Positions 23,701-34,262 of a stretch of DNA of 64,000 nt are shown here, piece by piece. A program made the translations under genes and the position numbers. Position 1 is the first letter of the stretch, and the number at the start of each line of letters is the position of its first letter. The stretch is taken from positions 139,614 to 203,613 of the forward strand of contig MEHQ01000946.1 in the NCBI GenBank assembly GCA_008828725.1, written 5' to 3'. The notes under the pieces are model-generated. The model ran no database searches. It was not told the origin of the DNA and worked only from the letters and a program-made list of their open reading frames with translations. This DNA comes from Saccharina japonica. Its lineage: Eukaryota > Sar > Phaeophyceae > Laminariales > Laminariaceae.

Positions 23701-26577
23701 TCCACAGTGTATCTGGCCACGCTTTCAAGGGTAAACCAATACTCTTCTTTCGGTATTTTTGTCTCACGAAGATTTTTCTCTATCGACGATTTGTTGCTGT
23801 TGCTGCTGCTGCCGTGTTGCTGCTGTGTGTTGCCCTGTTGGCTATAAGGTGGAGATAGAGGTGCCATCTAGTTTGGTCTCGAGCGCGGTACGCTTCAAGT
23901 GGAAGCAGGAGAACTTCGAGAACGCTCTCGAGTTCTGGGCACTGGACAACATACAGGTACGAGCACGAGTAAGGATGAAGTTGTTCGAGCGGGAGTAACA
24001 CGTGTGTTGGTGCAAGAGTTTTACGCTTGTTTTTGTTGCGCGAAGACAGGAGACCGGGACCTACCCCTTGCACAACGTGGGCGTAATAGAAAATTCTTGT
24101 GGAAACGTTGAACAATGCATATATAGTAGCAAACCCCACAACAAGGTGTCGACAACCTCTCCATTCGGTACGACTACGTATATACGTAGTGGTGTTCTAC
24201 ATTGTTCAAAGTCTCCACAATGATTTGTTGTTTACGCCCACATTGTGCAACGGGCGGGGGGGGGGGTGTACTCATGTCGTGCACGGCCGTAGTCGTATGA
24301 CCATATACCCTCGCATCCCTACAATGCCGGGACGGAGCACGTTGGGTTTTCACCAACCAGGCAGACATTGCTTGCACCAAGCGCGAAGCGCCGTGAGGTA
24401 TTGGGCGAGTCGCATGGAGGGTGAGCTGCATCCTGCTAAGAACCGCCTCTGAGGCGGACTTGCATATGGACGACAGCTTCAATGAGTTAATTTAATTTCT
24501 GGTGTGGCCACTTCCGGAGACAGCAATGGGTTTTACTATGTAACTGCCTCTCGGACGCCTTACCATATTAACACTACGTGATACGACCATTCCCCTTGTG
24601 CGGAGCAAAGGTTCTCCACCCCGCACAAATGATCTACTCGACCGCCAGCTTTGGTGACCGCCAAAAACAAAAACGGCACCCTGGTTGTCTAGCTCACGCA
24701 GCGAGCAGCGTGTTTTACAGCGTCGTTGCCAACCGACGCCAACCCAACCTATAAATATATCATATATTTATAGGGGGGGGGGGGCTCCCAGCCACCTGTG
24801 CATGGCGTACGTCCTCCTATACCGGACTGAATTTTGACCCTTCGTGTCTCAAGTTTAAAGCAATAATAGTGTTTATTTTTTAGGTGGTTCAAACGCCATC
24901 ACTATACTTGGGTGACAGAGCCCTCCTCCCGCGATTTTGTTGACAGGACAGCTACGAGCATGGCGCAGACGCCTCTCAATTTGTTTAAGGGGCGCACTGG
25001 GGTAGCGGTACAATAATATGGCGGATTGGACATGATTAGTGTACCGAGTTACCAAACTACCTACAACAGTTTTCAGCAAGGATACGTGTCTAAACAATAT
25101 TCCATAATAAATTTGCAGATCACGCCGGTAGTGGAAGAAAAGCGCTCCCACGTACGCTACGCGGGAGGGGGGGGGGGACACTCACACCATACCCCCTTTC
25201 CTCGCCCGCCTGCTCTTTTGTGTCGCCGTTCATTCGACATGGAGGACAGGTGCTCAGCTACTTCTCCCCAGATTGGCACGAGACCGCGGCGTTCGACGCG
25301 ACTGCAGACGTCCAGACGCAGACGCTGCGGGAGATACGTTGCTGCTTCAACAGCGAGCAGTGCGACTTGAGCAAACGACAGCAAGAGGCTGTCGACTGCT
25401 CTCAGTACACCACCGAGACGTCCGACGAGCGGGCACTCTTAGGCGCAGAGCTTTTCGTGGTGAGGAATAAGTTATTTTGGAGTTTTTTTCACCGCAGTGC
25501 GTTTTTCCACCCTGATGACGGGGGTGTACTCATTAGCTGCATGTCGTGCACGGCCGTAGTCGTATGATCATAGACCCTCGCATCCCTGCAATGCCGGGAC
25601 AGAGTACGTTGGGTTTTCACCAACCAGGTAGGCATTGCTTGCACCAAGCGCGGAGCGCCGTGAGGTATTGGGCGAGTCGCATGGAGGGTGAGCTGCATCC
25701 TGCTAAAAATCTCCTGTGAGGCGGACTTGCATATGGACGACAGCCTCCAATTAATTGCTTTGAGGAGCGGGGGGGGGGAATGAATTGATTTACTTTCTGG
25801 TGTGTGTAGGGGGGGGGGGGGGTTGGGGGGGGGGGAAGAGGGGGCCCGGATTTGTTGCACACATTCCTCTCGGTGGTTTTTGTTTCGGGTGCGGGGGGGG
25901 GGGTATTCCGTTGGAGGATCGTGGTGCTATTGCAGAAAGACATCGTAGCCACGTAATAATACAAGACAAGTATGTTGTAGTGGGATAATTTGTAATTTTG
26001 TAGTTTTGCAGTATGGTATGACGTAAACAGCTCATATTTATCGTTACGGTGTGGTTGCGTTTCGTCTCAGACGCTTAACCCGCTTAAGAACTGGTCCCAC
26101 ATATTTGAGGACGAATACTTGGAATTAGTGTGGGACCATTTTTTTGCAGTTTTGAATGGGTTAAACGTCCAGAGGTAGATAATAATATCGCTACACCAAC
26201 TCTTTTATCGCGAGAGCAAGGATCGTTTGGGTATTAACATCAAGATCCCAAACGGTCCTTCCTTTTCCGGGCAGAGCGGATCTTTTTATTGACCGCGCAG
26301 TGGTACCCTGCAGTTTCTAAATATGTGTTGTGGTGTCTGTTTTGTAGCATCGGTGAAAAATGCGCAGTGGCGTGCAACAATCTGCACACGAGAGGTTACC
26401 CCTCCCTCCACCAAAACTTTGTGTCGTGTCATTGATCTTGATCTTGTTGTGAGATTTTTTTTGTTTCGTCTTTTCAAAAACCTTCTGTTTCTAGTATCTT
26501 GCATCGTGTACGTATTTTTTTTTGTTTCTCTCTCTGTCCACGTTTTTTTCTTACAGGCTAACCTTAAACCTTTTTGA
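17768..26577 (+). CDS. membrane protein with two RING-like Cys clusters and a Reelin-type repeat
   Basis: Exons 17768-18433, 21354-21619, 22764-22947, 23849-23956, 25250-25459 and 26557-26577 join in frame to 484 codons plus TGA. Exon 1 has two similar Cys clusters of the form CxxC-CCxxxYCxxCY-CPxC (from CGVCMEDG and from CRSCLRQG), probably zinc-binding and cytosolic, then a single membrane helix (GFVPVLIGYAATVLVSLAVL). Exons 2-4 carry the marks of a Reelin subrepeat: CGVGDGSKTMVFSG, YREVETLDLEM, YIYYSLDSGDTWETL, AVRFKWKQENF and FWALDNIQ. Exon 5 adds a Cys-bearing tail (REIRCCFNSEQC). Only the exon 2/3 intron is in phase 2; the others are phase 0. The start is the ATG before AQSKLEVDTC; an in-frame ATG lies at 17657 and an upstream exon (16803-17189) is possible. 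The last seven-codon exon follows a strong pyrimidine tract but is the weakest part. Function unknown; an extracellular binding role is inferred. Confidence 0.8.
18674..18756. repeat. 15-bp-type tandem repeat
   Basis: Five or so imperfect units of TTAGGCTAACATCC in intron 1 of the Reelin-type gene. Confidence 0.75.
19602..19757. repeat. tandem duplication of about 87 bp
   Basis: Two copies of a block containing GTAGTGCTGTGGCTAGCTGT and CCTACCGTCCATAATCCACA lie in intron 1 of the Reelin-type gene. A related CCCGCTGCTGCTGTTGATG block precedes each. Confidence 0.8.
22572..22748 (+). repeat. poly-C-ended short repeat, family 1, near full length
   Basis: It runs from GGATGCAGCTCA through CACCTCACGGCGATTCGCGC, GGTCGGTGAAAACCCGAC, the core and ATGAGTACCT to a C run. 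It sits directly upstream of exon 3 of the Reelin-type gene and supplies part of that intron's pyrimidine tract. Confidence 0.85.
24066..24251. repeat. hairpin element with GTGGGCGTAA ends
   Basis: The ends are near-complements over about 45 bp: GCACAACGTGGGCGTAA on the left, TTTACGCCCACATTGTGCAA on the right, with GTTGAACAATG and CATTGTTCAA inside. It is non-coding. It directly abuts a family 1 repeat. Confidence 0.75.
24252..24480 (-). repeat. poly-C-ended short repeat, family 1, full length
   Basis: About 230 bp, with a C run (G on the plus strand) at the 3' end and the core GTAGTCGTATGACCATA. The 5' part (CTTGGTGCAAGCAATG, CCTCACGGCGCTTCGCGC, GCAGCTCACCCTCCATGC) matches the copy at 25510-25745 closely. 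It lies in intron 4 of the Reelin-type gene. Confidence 0.85.
25510..25745 (-). repeat. poly-C-ended short repeat, family 1, full length
   Basis: Nearly identical to 24252-24480, in the same orientation, in the next intron of the same gene. The C run here is short (CCCCC after ATGAGTACA). Confidence 0.85.
26079..26160. repeat. TTAA-flanked MITE, intact target duplication
   Basis: An 82-bp body, CCCGCTTAAGAACTGG to TTTTGAATGGG, with exact TTAA on both sides (26075-26078 and 26161-26164). It is the reverse of the 6963-7042 subfamily and sits in the last intron of the Reelin-type gene. Confidence 0.85.
26217..26290. repeat. dispersed short repeat GGATCGTTTG, copy 2
   Basis: GGATCGTTTGGGTATTAACA, CCAAACGGTCCTT and CAGAGCGGAT. 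It lies just downstream of a TTAA MITE. Confidence 0.6.
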
Positions 26578-26861
26578 TTGTGGTCATCGCAAAAAAAAAA
26601 AAAAATAACCGATCTCCCATTTTTCCATTTTTTGCTAACTTCTCCGCTTGGTGCGACGCCACTGAGGTACTTACTTCAATCTGAGTTGTTTTTTTTGCGC
26701 TTATCGTTATTTTGTTTCCCCTTTTTCTTTTTTCAGTTTTTTTCATGCGTTTTCTCCTTCTTTTTTTTGTCCTCCTTTTGTCTAGCTTCCTTCCTGTGTT
26801 CTTTATGCGAAAATATGTGCGCTTATGCTCTCTTACGGGGTGGGGGTCGCGTTGTGAGCAG

Positions 26862-27061
26862 GCGTTCCGCTGCTGGGGTCCGATGTTTCTCGAACATGCA
26901 TGCTGGTGCTGCGGTGCTGCTTTTTCCTTCGGCTGGGCTGAAGGCAGCAAGGAGGCCCAGCACTTCAACTCCACCAGCGCCGTGAGCGAACATGCAGCCC
27001 GTGCTGCATGCTGCTCTTCGCTGGGCCCTCGTCCTTCCCTACGCCGTCTCCGCACGCTACG
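26862..27061 (+). pseudogene. CAX-type exchanger exon broken by frameshifts
   Basis: Pieces of the conserved first half of CAX exchangers appear in order but in changing frames: a LLGS piece, a FSNM piece, a LVL..CCFF piece, then FGWAEGSKEAQHFNSTSA, then NMQPVLHAAL and ALVLPYAVSARY. At least four frame changes occur within 200 bp. It follows a CAG acceptor and ends near a GTAAGG donor. The FNSTSA motif before a Leu-rich helix is typical of the family. It is either a decayed exon or a cluster of assembly errors; all other exons in the window read cleanly. Confidence 0.6.
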
Positions 27062-28109
27062 GTAAGGCATTTATTAGGCAAAGTAGTCCTGCGTGTAGTT
27101 TGCTGGTACCAACTATATGTCGTTAGCGGGTACTGCTGCTTATGATATACTCTCGAAGTATATAACCGCCGTATAGTATTATATACTGTGTATAATGTAT
27201 GGTCATTTTTCTTGTCAATATAGTACCTGGTACGTGGCGGTAATTACGATGACTGTTCCTGGTATGATGTGTATATATATTGCGTTGAAATTTTCTGCCG
27301 TAAGCAGGCATTATAATGTGGCTACTGGTATTGCGCATATGATACATACGCTATTTACGTAGAATAATATCTTCGGTACCACAAGGGCCGAACAAAAAAC
27401 AAAGAGACACGACATCACACTTGTAGGCAAGGTCAGAATGAAAAACAAAACGGATCGCTGTGATCACAGGGACGAAGAGCGAAAATCCATTTTTTTTCGT
27501 TTTTTGTTCCCTTTCTTTAACTTGGTTCTTCGGACCCCCCCTAATTGTTTTTCGCTGGTGGGGGGGGGGGGGTAATTAAAAAAAAGTTGACTTATTGTTT
27601 TCTGGGATCACAACGGCCCGGTTCTTCCCTCCAATATAGGGGGGGGGGTAGTGGGGTACCTGGGATTCAGATCCGCGCATACCCTTGGGTACCAGTATAT
27701 GTTATTCATACATATTTATAAATATGAAAAAAACAGCTGTGAGTGATCGAGGATTTCGTCCAAACTCATCTTTGCAAGCTGTACGTGATATCATAGCATG
27801 ACACACTTCGATCGCGCGTAAGACGGGTTTTTTATGGCCTCACGCAGGATACACATCTCCTATAATATGTACGATGAGGACAAAATCTGAAGCGAAATAA
27901 TTCAGCAAGTCACCAAAATCCAAAACGCTTTCTGAATATCCCTTCATACTTCATACACTCGCCAAGGCCTCTTCTGGCCTTAATGTACTAGTTTTAGTGT
28001 ACTCTTAGGGGACAGTCAAAAGGGTCAAACCACGGTCTCGTATGTATGTACTTCGAAGTACGTGTATATCATACCGGTACGTGCCATTTTTTTTTCCCCT
28101 GGTGTAAGG

Positions 28110-28850
28110 TAGCACAGATTGTCCGAGTATACTCGGAGTGTCGAGTATTTTTCGTACTCCGAGTGCTGAGAGTATTAGAGTACTGGTAGCCTACATACTC
28201 GGAGTACTTAGAGCATGAGCAGTACTGAAGGCCCAAATACGCCGAGTACTGGGAGTATGAGCAGTACTTATACTCGAGTAGAAGCAGTACTCGGAGTAAA
28301 AACATCTAAATTACTCGGAGTACTCCGAGTATCGAGAGTATTGGACACCGAAATACTGCGAGTACACAAAGTACCTGAATTGTTTTTTTCTCGAAAATAC
28401 TCTAATTATACTCCGAGGTAATGGGAGCATCTGTGAATTTTTAAATGCTATAAACGCCAGTCACATGTTCCCAGGACCTGGGAGGAATGACGGCCGAGTC
28501 TTTAAAATGATGCAAAGATGCTCCTAACGTACTTCACACTCCGAGTATACTCCGAGTATCGAGTACATTTCGTACTCCGAGTACTTAAGAGTATAAGAGT
28601 ATTAGCGGCCTGAATACTCGGAGTACTTGGAGTATGAGCAGTACTGAAGCCCCAAATACTCGGAGTACAAGGAGTACCCGCAGTATCGGACCCCGAAATA
28701 CTCCGAGTAAAGCAGTATCGAGAGTGTTCATACCCGAAATACTCCGAGTACGAGCAGTATCCGGAGTATCGAACCCCGAAATACTCCGAGTACACGAAGT
28801 ACCTGAAGTAATTTATCTCCAATACTCGGGACTTTACTCCAAGGTACTCG
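28110..28850. repeat. array of near-palindromic TACTCCGAGTA motifs
   Basis: Two related blocks (about 28110-28440 and 28530-28850) hold dozens of copies of TACTCGGAGTA, TACTCCGAGTA and GAGTACT at irregular spacing. Longer shared phrases such as GAGTATGAGCAGTACTGAAG show that the blocks are duplicates. Confidence 0.85.
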
Positions 28851-29278
28851 GACAACCTCGGACAACCTGTGTAAGGTAGGCGCAATTCGATGCCAGTCGA
28901 CGCGGGAAGAAAGGGGTGACGTCTTCTCGCGATGAAAACGCAAGGCAAGAACCGCACGCGGGGAGGAGGGAGAAGAGCCTTCATTTTTTATCTGAGTTCC
29001 GACTACAGCAGTAGTAGGAAGGAGAGAGAAGGGGAGAGCCGAGACGACAAATGGGATGGTCAATTAAAAATAAAAATAAAATGTTGCTGGTATACTTCGA
29101 AGTATAGACTGTTATACATATGAATTATTACGTATGTGTTGCAAATATTTGGTATTATAAGAGTGGTTGCGAAAATAATTTGGGTGGAACCCATTTGGCT
29201 GCTTTTTTTGTTGTCTGTTTCTTATGTAAAATGACTCCAACGCATGGAACCTTAGCCTTCCTGTAATAGTTATTTATA

Positions 29279-29580
29279 ACCCAACCCAATAATGACTAGC
29301 AAAAAAGGTGGCCAAAACGCTACATCTAACCTCATTCTTCTTGGGTTGGGTTGAACCTTTCAGAACTGCAAAACTTATCCCACACTACTTTCAAGTGTTT
29401 TGTCCCCAAAATCGTGGAACCAGTTCTTGAGGGGTTTGAACCAACCCGATAATGATTAGCAAAAAGAGTGACCAAAATGCTACTTCCAACCTTATTATTC
29501 TTGGGTTGGATTCCCAACCCAACTATAATTAGCAAAAAAAGATGGCCGAAACGCTCTTTCTAACCTTATTATTATTGGGT
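29279..29580. repeat. three copies of a 70-bp unit with CCAACCC/GGGTTGG ends
   Basis: Each copy runs CCAACCC..TAAT..TAGCAAAAA..GGCCAAAACGCT.. to ..CTTGGGTTGG. Copies are at about 29279-29347, 29443-29515 and 29513-29580. A decayed TTAA-type MITE (29355-29434) splits the first from the second. Confidence 0.75.
29355..29434. repeat. TTAA-type MITE, decayed target
   Basis: It shows CCTTTCAGAACTGCAAAACT to CCAGTTCTTGAGGGG, with TTGAA on each side where TTAA would be expected. Confidence 0.7.
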
Positions 29581-29635
29581 AGGGATAACTCTTAGGAAGG
29601 TTCCATGGGTCGGGGGTCCTTTTTATACAGAAAAA

Positions 29636-29945
29636 AGACCACAAGGAAGCCAACGAAATTCGTTCCAACCAATTTCTTCGCAAACACCCTTTCACTGGTA
29701 TTGTTGTTGGAAACAGACAACAAGAAACGCCAACGAAATTTGTTCCAAACAAATTCTTCGCAAACATCTTTTCAAACTGGTATTGTTGTTGGAAACAGAC
29801 CACAAGAAAAGCCAACGAAATTTGTTCCAAACAAATTATTTGCAAACACCCTCTCACTGGTATTGTTGGAAACAGACCACAAGAAAAGCCAACGAAATTT
29901 ATTCCAGACAAATTCTTCGCAAACACCCTTTTGCTGGTATATAAT
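29636..29945. repeat. four tandem units of about 75 bp
   Basis: Units carry ACCACAAGAAAAGCCAACGA, AATTTGTTCCAAACAAATTC and TTCGCAAACACC. Short frames through them are repeat products. Confidence 0.8.
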
Positions 29946-30999
29946 AATAGTGCGGATGTGGGTCGAAGAAATTAATTAACTTGAGCTATTAATAGTGTGG
30001 ATTAATTGATTTCGCAAAAGGGAGAGAACAATATTCGAAGTACATGTTTTTCGTGATGTTGCTGTTGTTAGTGCGGTTGTTGATGCTGTTCTCGCATTAA
30101 CGCGTCGCCAAAAAAACATGTCCGTGTTCCCAGGACAGGCTCACTGGCTTGTGGCTAACTGGTATGTTGGTGTTGTTGGCAACAGTACGTACGTACCAGG
30201 TATACCAGTATGGTATTGCTCAATTGTGTACGAGTACGGTATATAATACGTGGCGGGTATATTTATATAACTATTAAATAGTATTTATGTAAAAATTAAA
30301 AACAAGAGCTATGAGATCGAGGATTTCGTCGAAACTCACTTTTTCAAGCTGTGTGTGACAACTTCGTTCGCGCGTACTTACGGGTTTTTGTATGTCCTCG
30401 TGCAGGATGTACTGCTCGTACTGTATTATACGTCCTGTATATGAGGAGAACAAAATATGAAGCTGCAGAATTCCGGGACTGCTGCTGTGTCTATCTGCGA
30501 AAAATGAACCGGGGGTTTTGCACATACTCCAAGTATAACCTTTGCCACTATACTAGGAAATAGTGGTACCCCAAACCATGCCAGGGCGGGGCCGGTATAA
30601 TAGCGGACAAAAACAAAAATACCAAATAATAACTGGGCCACGATCCACACCCTATAACGCAATCCACTGATGATCAGGTAAGTTGACACACGCAGTCAAC
30701 CACGTACCAACCGACCCACCGACACCCACTCACGTACTCACCCACACCCACTCACTCACACCCACCCAACCACCCAACCACCGACCCACCCACCCAACCA
30801 CGTAGCACGCACCAACCGATCGACACACGCACCAACCGATCCACCCACCCACAATAACAACAAACAGCAGTATGAACCCAATATGGTATTGGCATATAGC
30901 CGGTGCTGGCGTGTGGTATTGTGGGCATATTTTATTGCTGGCATATTTTATTTCGTGTTTACAGCGTTGGGTGGCGGCGGCAGGGGGGGGGGGGGGGAG

Positions 31000-31527
31000 G
31001 GGGGCGGGGGGGGGGGGGGGAGGGGGGCGGGGGGGGGGGGGGGAGGGGGGCGGGGGGGGGGGGGGGAGGGGGGCGGGGGGGGGGGGGGGAGGGGGGCGGG
31101 GGGGGGGGGGGGAGGGGGGCGGGGGGGGGGGGGGGAGGGGGGCGGGGGGGGGGGGGGGAGGGGGGCGGGGGGGGGGGGGGGAGGGGGGCGGGGGGGGGGG
31201 GGGGAGGGGGGCGGGGGGGGGGGGGGGAGGGGGGCGGGGGGGGGGGGGGGAGGGGGGCGGGGGGGGGGGGGGGAGGGGGGCGGGGGGGGGGGGGGGAGGG
31301 GGGCGGGGGGGGGGGGGGGAGGGGGGCGGGGGGGGGGGGGGGAGGGGGGCGGGGGGGGGGGGGGGAGGGGGGCGGGGGGGGGGGGGGGAGGGGGGCGGGG
31401 GGGGGGGGGGGAGGGGGGCGGGGGGGGGGGGGGGAGGGGGGCGGGGGGGGGGGGGGGAGGGGGGCGGGGGGGGGGGGGGGAGGGGGGCGGGGGGGGGGGG
31501 GGGAGGGGGGCGGGGGGGGGGGGGGGC
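31000..31527. repeat. 23-bp G-rich satellite, about 23 units
   Basis: The unit is A, six G, C, fifteen G, repeated with almost no change for over 500 bp. It is followed by CATGCAAG and a second short G-rich stretch. The period is not a multiple of three, so all frames give the same 23-residue low-complexity pattern. It could form G-quadruplexes on the plus strand. Confidence 0.95.
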
Positions 31528-32360
31528 ATGCAAGAAACTTTGGAGGGGGGGGGGCGGGGAGGAGAGGGGGCGAAGGGGGCATGCGAGAAAGCGTTGGCAG
31601 GCATGAAAATAGAGGCATGCCTATAGTTTGTGCCAACAAATCTATTTATAGATGCCACGCACGCGTTTGTCGGCTATATACTTGGCTGGGTTATCGTTCG
31701 GCGGCGGCGGCGGCGGCGGTGCCCGAAGAGCGGTATTGGGTACGTATGAACAGTCTTGAGTAGGTCTCGAGAAGTCTCGAGCGGACGGACGGACAGGACA
31801 GACAGACGGACGAACCGCTCGGGTTCCCTTTGTTCTCTGTGGCGTGCGGATCGCACGCGGGGTGGTTTTTACTGTTTGCGGGCCGCCGCCGCCGCCGCGC
31901 GGTGTTTGTCCCGACCCGCGCTATCCGTTTGGTTGTGCTAAAAAAAAATGTGCGTGCGAAGTAACCCACCGGTTTGCGCGTTTGTTTGTTTGTTTGTTTG
32001 TTTGTTTGTTTGTTGTGTTACGTACTTGCCGCTATTCAAACCTTCGTTTTTTCATCTGCGTTTCTTGGATTGTTTTTTGTCGGCAACAATTGGTTTTGTG
32101 CGTCGCGTCGTCTATTTATTATTTATTTGGTTATTGTAACGTTGTGTTGACGCGTGGTTTTTCTTTTTAACCCACCCACCCACCCACCCACCTTCGGCTG
32201 GTTCTACTTGTCTCGAAAAACAAAAAAAAATATACCGTTGTGTATAAATTGTGTTATTCGTGTATATATATATATGTATCTGTGCGTTTTCTATCCCGGT
32301 CTCGCCCGCATTTGACGCCCGTCTTGACCGCTGCCTTTTCTGTTAATGTTGGCTCGGCAG

Positions 32361-34230
32361 GAGAAGGCGAGCCTGCTGGCCGTCTCTCGCTTCTCCGGGG
32401 TGTTCCTCCTCGTCATGTACATCCAGCTTCTCATATTCCAGGTGGGTCCAATGCTGCCTGCAGGTGCCGCCCCCTGTTTTCCTTTGCGCCGCTGCTGTAC
32501 ATACACTCGTTTATGCGAATTTGATAACTCACCACCAGCCCGACCTGTAGAGTCAACGGTAACTTCAACTTCAACCTGAACGGCAACTTCAACTTGTACA
32601 TTATCCTCACATTCGACTTGAATCGTAGTGGTACATGGTAGAAAATGAAGGTAGGTAGGTAGGTATTTATATGTGTCAGCCGTTCGATCACTCGCGAAAA
32701 AAACGCCGGCAGACATTTGTATGTGAGCCCCTCGGTCTACCCCAGGAAAAAAAAGGTCGTTTAACAAAAGGTAACAGTGCAGCCGCCACGACCGCAGCCG
32801 GGCTTTTGCCCTTTGCCGCCCGTCGGTCCTTCGGTGCCCAGCAGTGCGAGTAAGTTGATCAGCGTTCGTTGTCTTGCTGGGTCTGCCTTGGCGTGACGAG
32901 CTCAACGGCTGCATGCGTGCTTCGTACGTAGAAAATTTGTGAGTTCGCTGGAGGAGTAGGAACAACAAACAGCGGTGGTTGTCGAGTCTTTGAAAAAATG
33001 GTTTCGGAGGACTGTGGGGTGGATGCCCCGGGTAGGTTTTCGCTCGCCCTTGTGTGGTTGTGGTGCGGAGAAAACACCGAGCTGGGTCGGTACCCCGGGG
33101 TCTACACAGAACGGAGTGACATGGCAGACCGTGTGTGTGTGACCTTGAACTTGGCTACAATGAGGCGGTTCTATATATAGGGGAAGGGGACCTGGCATCC
33201 ACACGACGGACAGACTACGTAGAAATATGCAAACCGAATGAATCATTTATAACCCCCTATTATTGCCCTATTGGTGCCAATGGCTGCTGTGAATGTGACT
33301 CAAGCCAAAATAATGTGAACATAAAACGTACGATTTATCTCCACATAAGACAACAAACCGCACATTTTTTTTTCTCAGATCGGTTCCCGTTCCCTAATAA
33401 TATTTTCCTTTACATTGAGTATGTACGAGTAACTTGTCCGTATATATGTGTGTGTGTTTTACCCCTGCCCCCCCCCCGCCGTGGTAATGTTTTGCTACCC
33501 CCCCCTTCCCCCTCGCAGTTCAAGACGCACGCACACCTCTTCGTCGACTCCGGCGACGACCCTACGAACCTGAAGCTGTCGAGCGCCGTCATCGGCCTGG
33601 TGGTCATCACGGGGTTGGTCGCGATTCTGTCGGAGTTCCTCGTCGACGCCATCGACGGTTTCACCGAAGAGGTATAATATGTACGGTGGACAAACATGCT
33701 ATATACCAGGTATATATAGGTGAACGGTATTTTGGAGGCGCGTTGGCCCCCTTTAGAACTGCGGAAAAACTACTTGGAAATTTGTGTAAAATCATTTTTT
33801 GCGGTGGTTCAAGGGTTGAGGCCTCATTTGGTCTTAGTTACGGCCTCATGTGGCCTTAGTTAGGCCTCATTTGGCCGTAGTTAAGGCCTCATTTGGTCTT
33901 AGTTAAGGCCTCATGTGGCCTTAGTTGGGCCTCATTTGGACGTAGTTAAGGCCTCATTTGGTCTTAGTTAAGGCCTCCATCTGCCCTTAATTAAGGCCTC
34001 ATTTGGCCTTAACATGCCTAGTTTTAGCGTAGGGCGCCGCCAGTCAAAAGGGGTCACACGGCGGCCTACTATATCTGATACGAAGTATATACCGGTACGT
34101 ACGTACGATAGCATATTTTTTAAGTGAAGGCCAAGGTGTCCATCCGATAAAACGCCTCGGGGAGAGAAAAAAGGAAACCCTGCTTCCCTCTTTCTTGCAT
34201 GAAAACTCCGTCCGTTCACCTTCCCCCCTC

Positions 34231-34262
<32 letters not shown>

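Larger units (their letters stand above)
26578..32360. other. repeat-rich region before the clean CAX exons
   Basis: It contains the broken CAX-like exon (26862-27061), the GAGTAC palindrome array, two local repeat clusters (29279-29580 and 29636-29945), a CACCC-rich tract (about 30706-30855) and the 23-bp G-rich satellite. If the broken exon belongs to the CAX gene, most of this is one intron of about 5.3 kb. Long Gly, Pro, Ala or Arg frames over 30730-31763 are products of the satellite. Confidence 0.55.

Noticed and set aside
24252..24480. Family 1 repeat as a 5S rRNA- or tRNA-derived SINE
   Set aside because: GTATGACCATAG faintly resembles a 5S start and TGGCCGTAGTCG a tRNA A box, but the rest does not align to either, so no parent RNA is claimed.
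30730..31763. Several overlapping frames of 226-286 residues made of Gly/Arg/Ala/Glu or Pro/Ser/Leu
   Set aside because: They are all readings of the 23-bp G-rich satellite; the same pattern appears in every frame.
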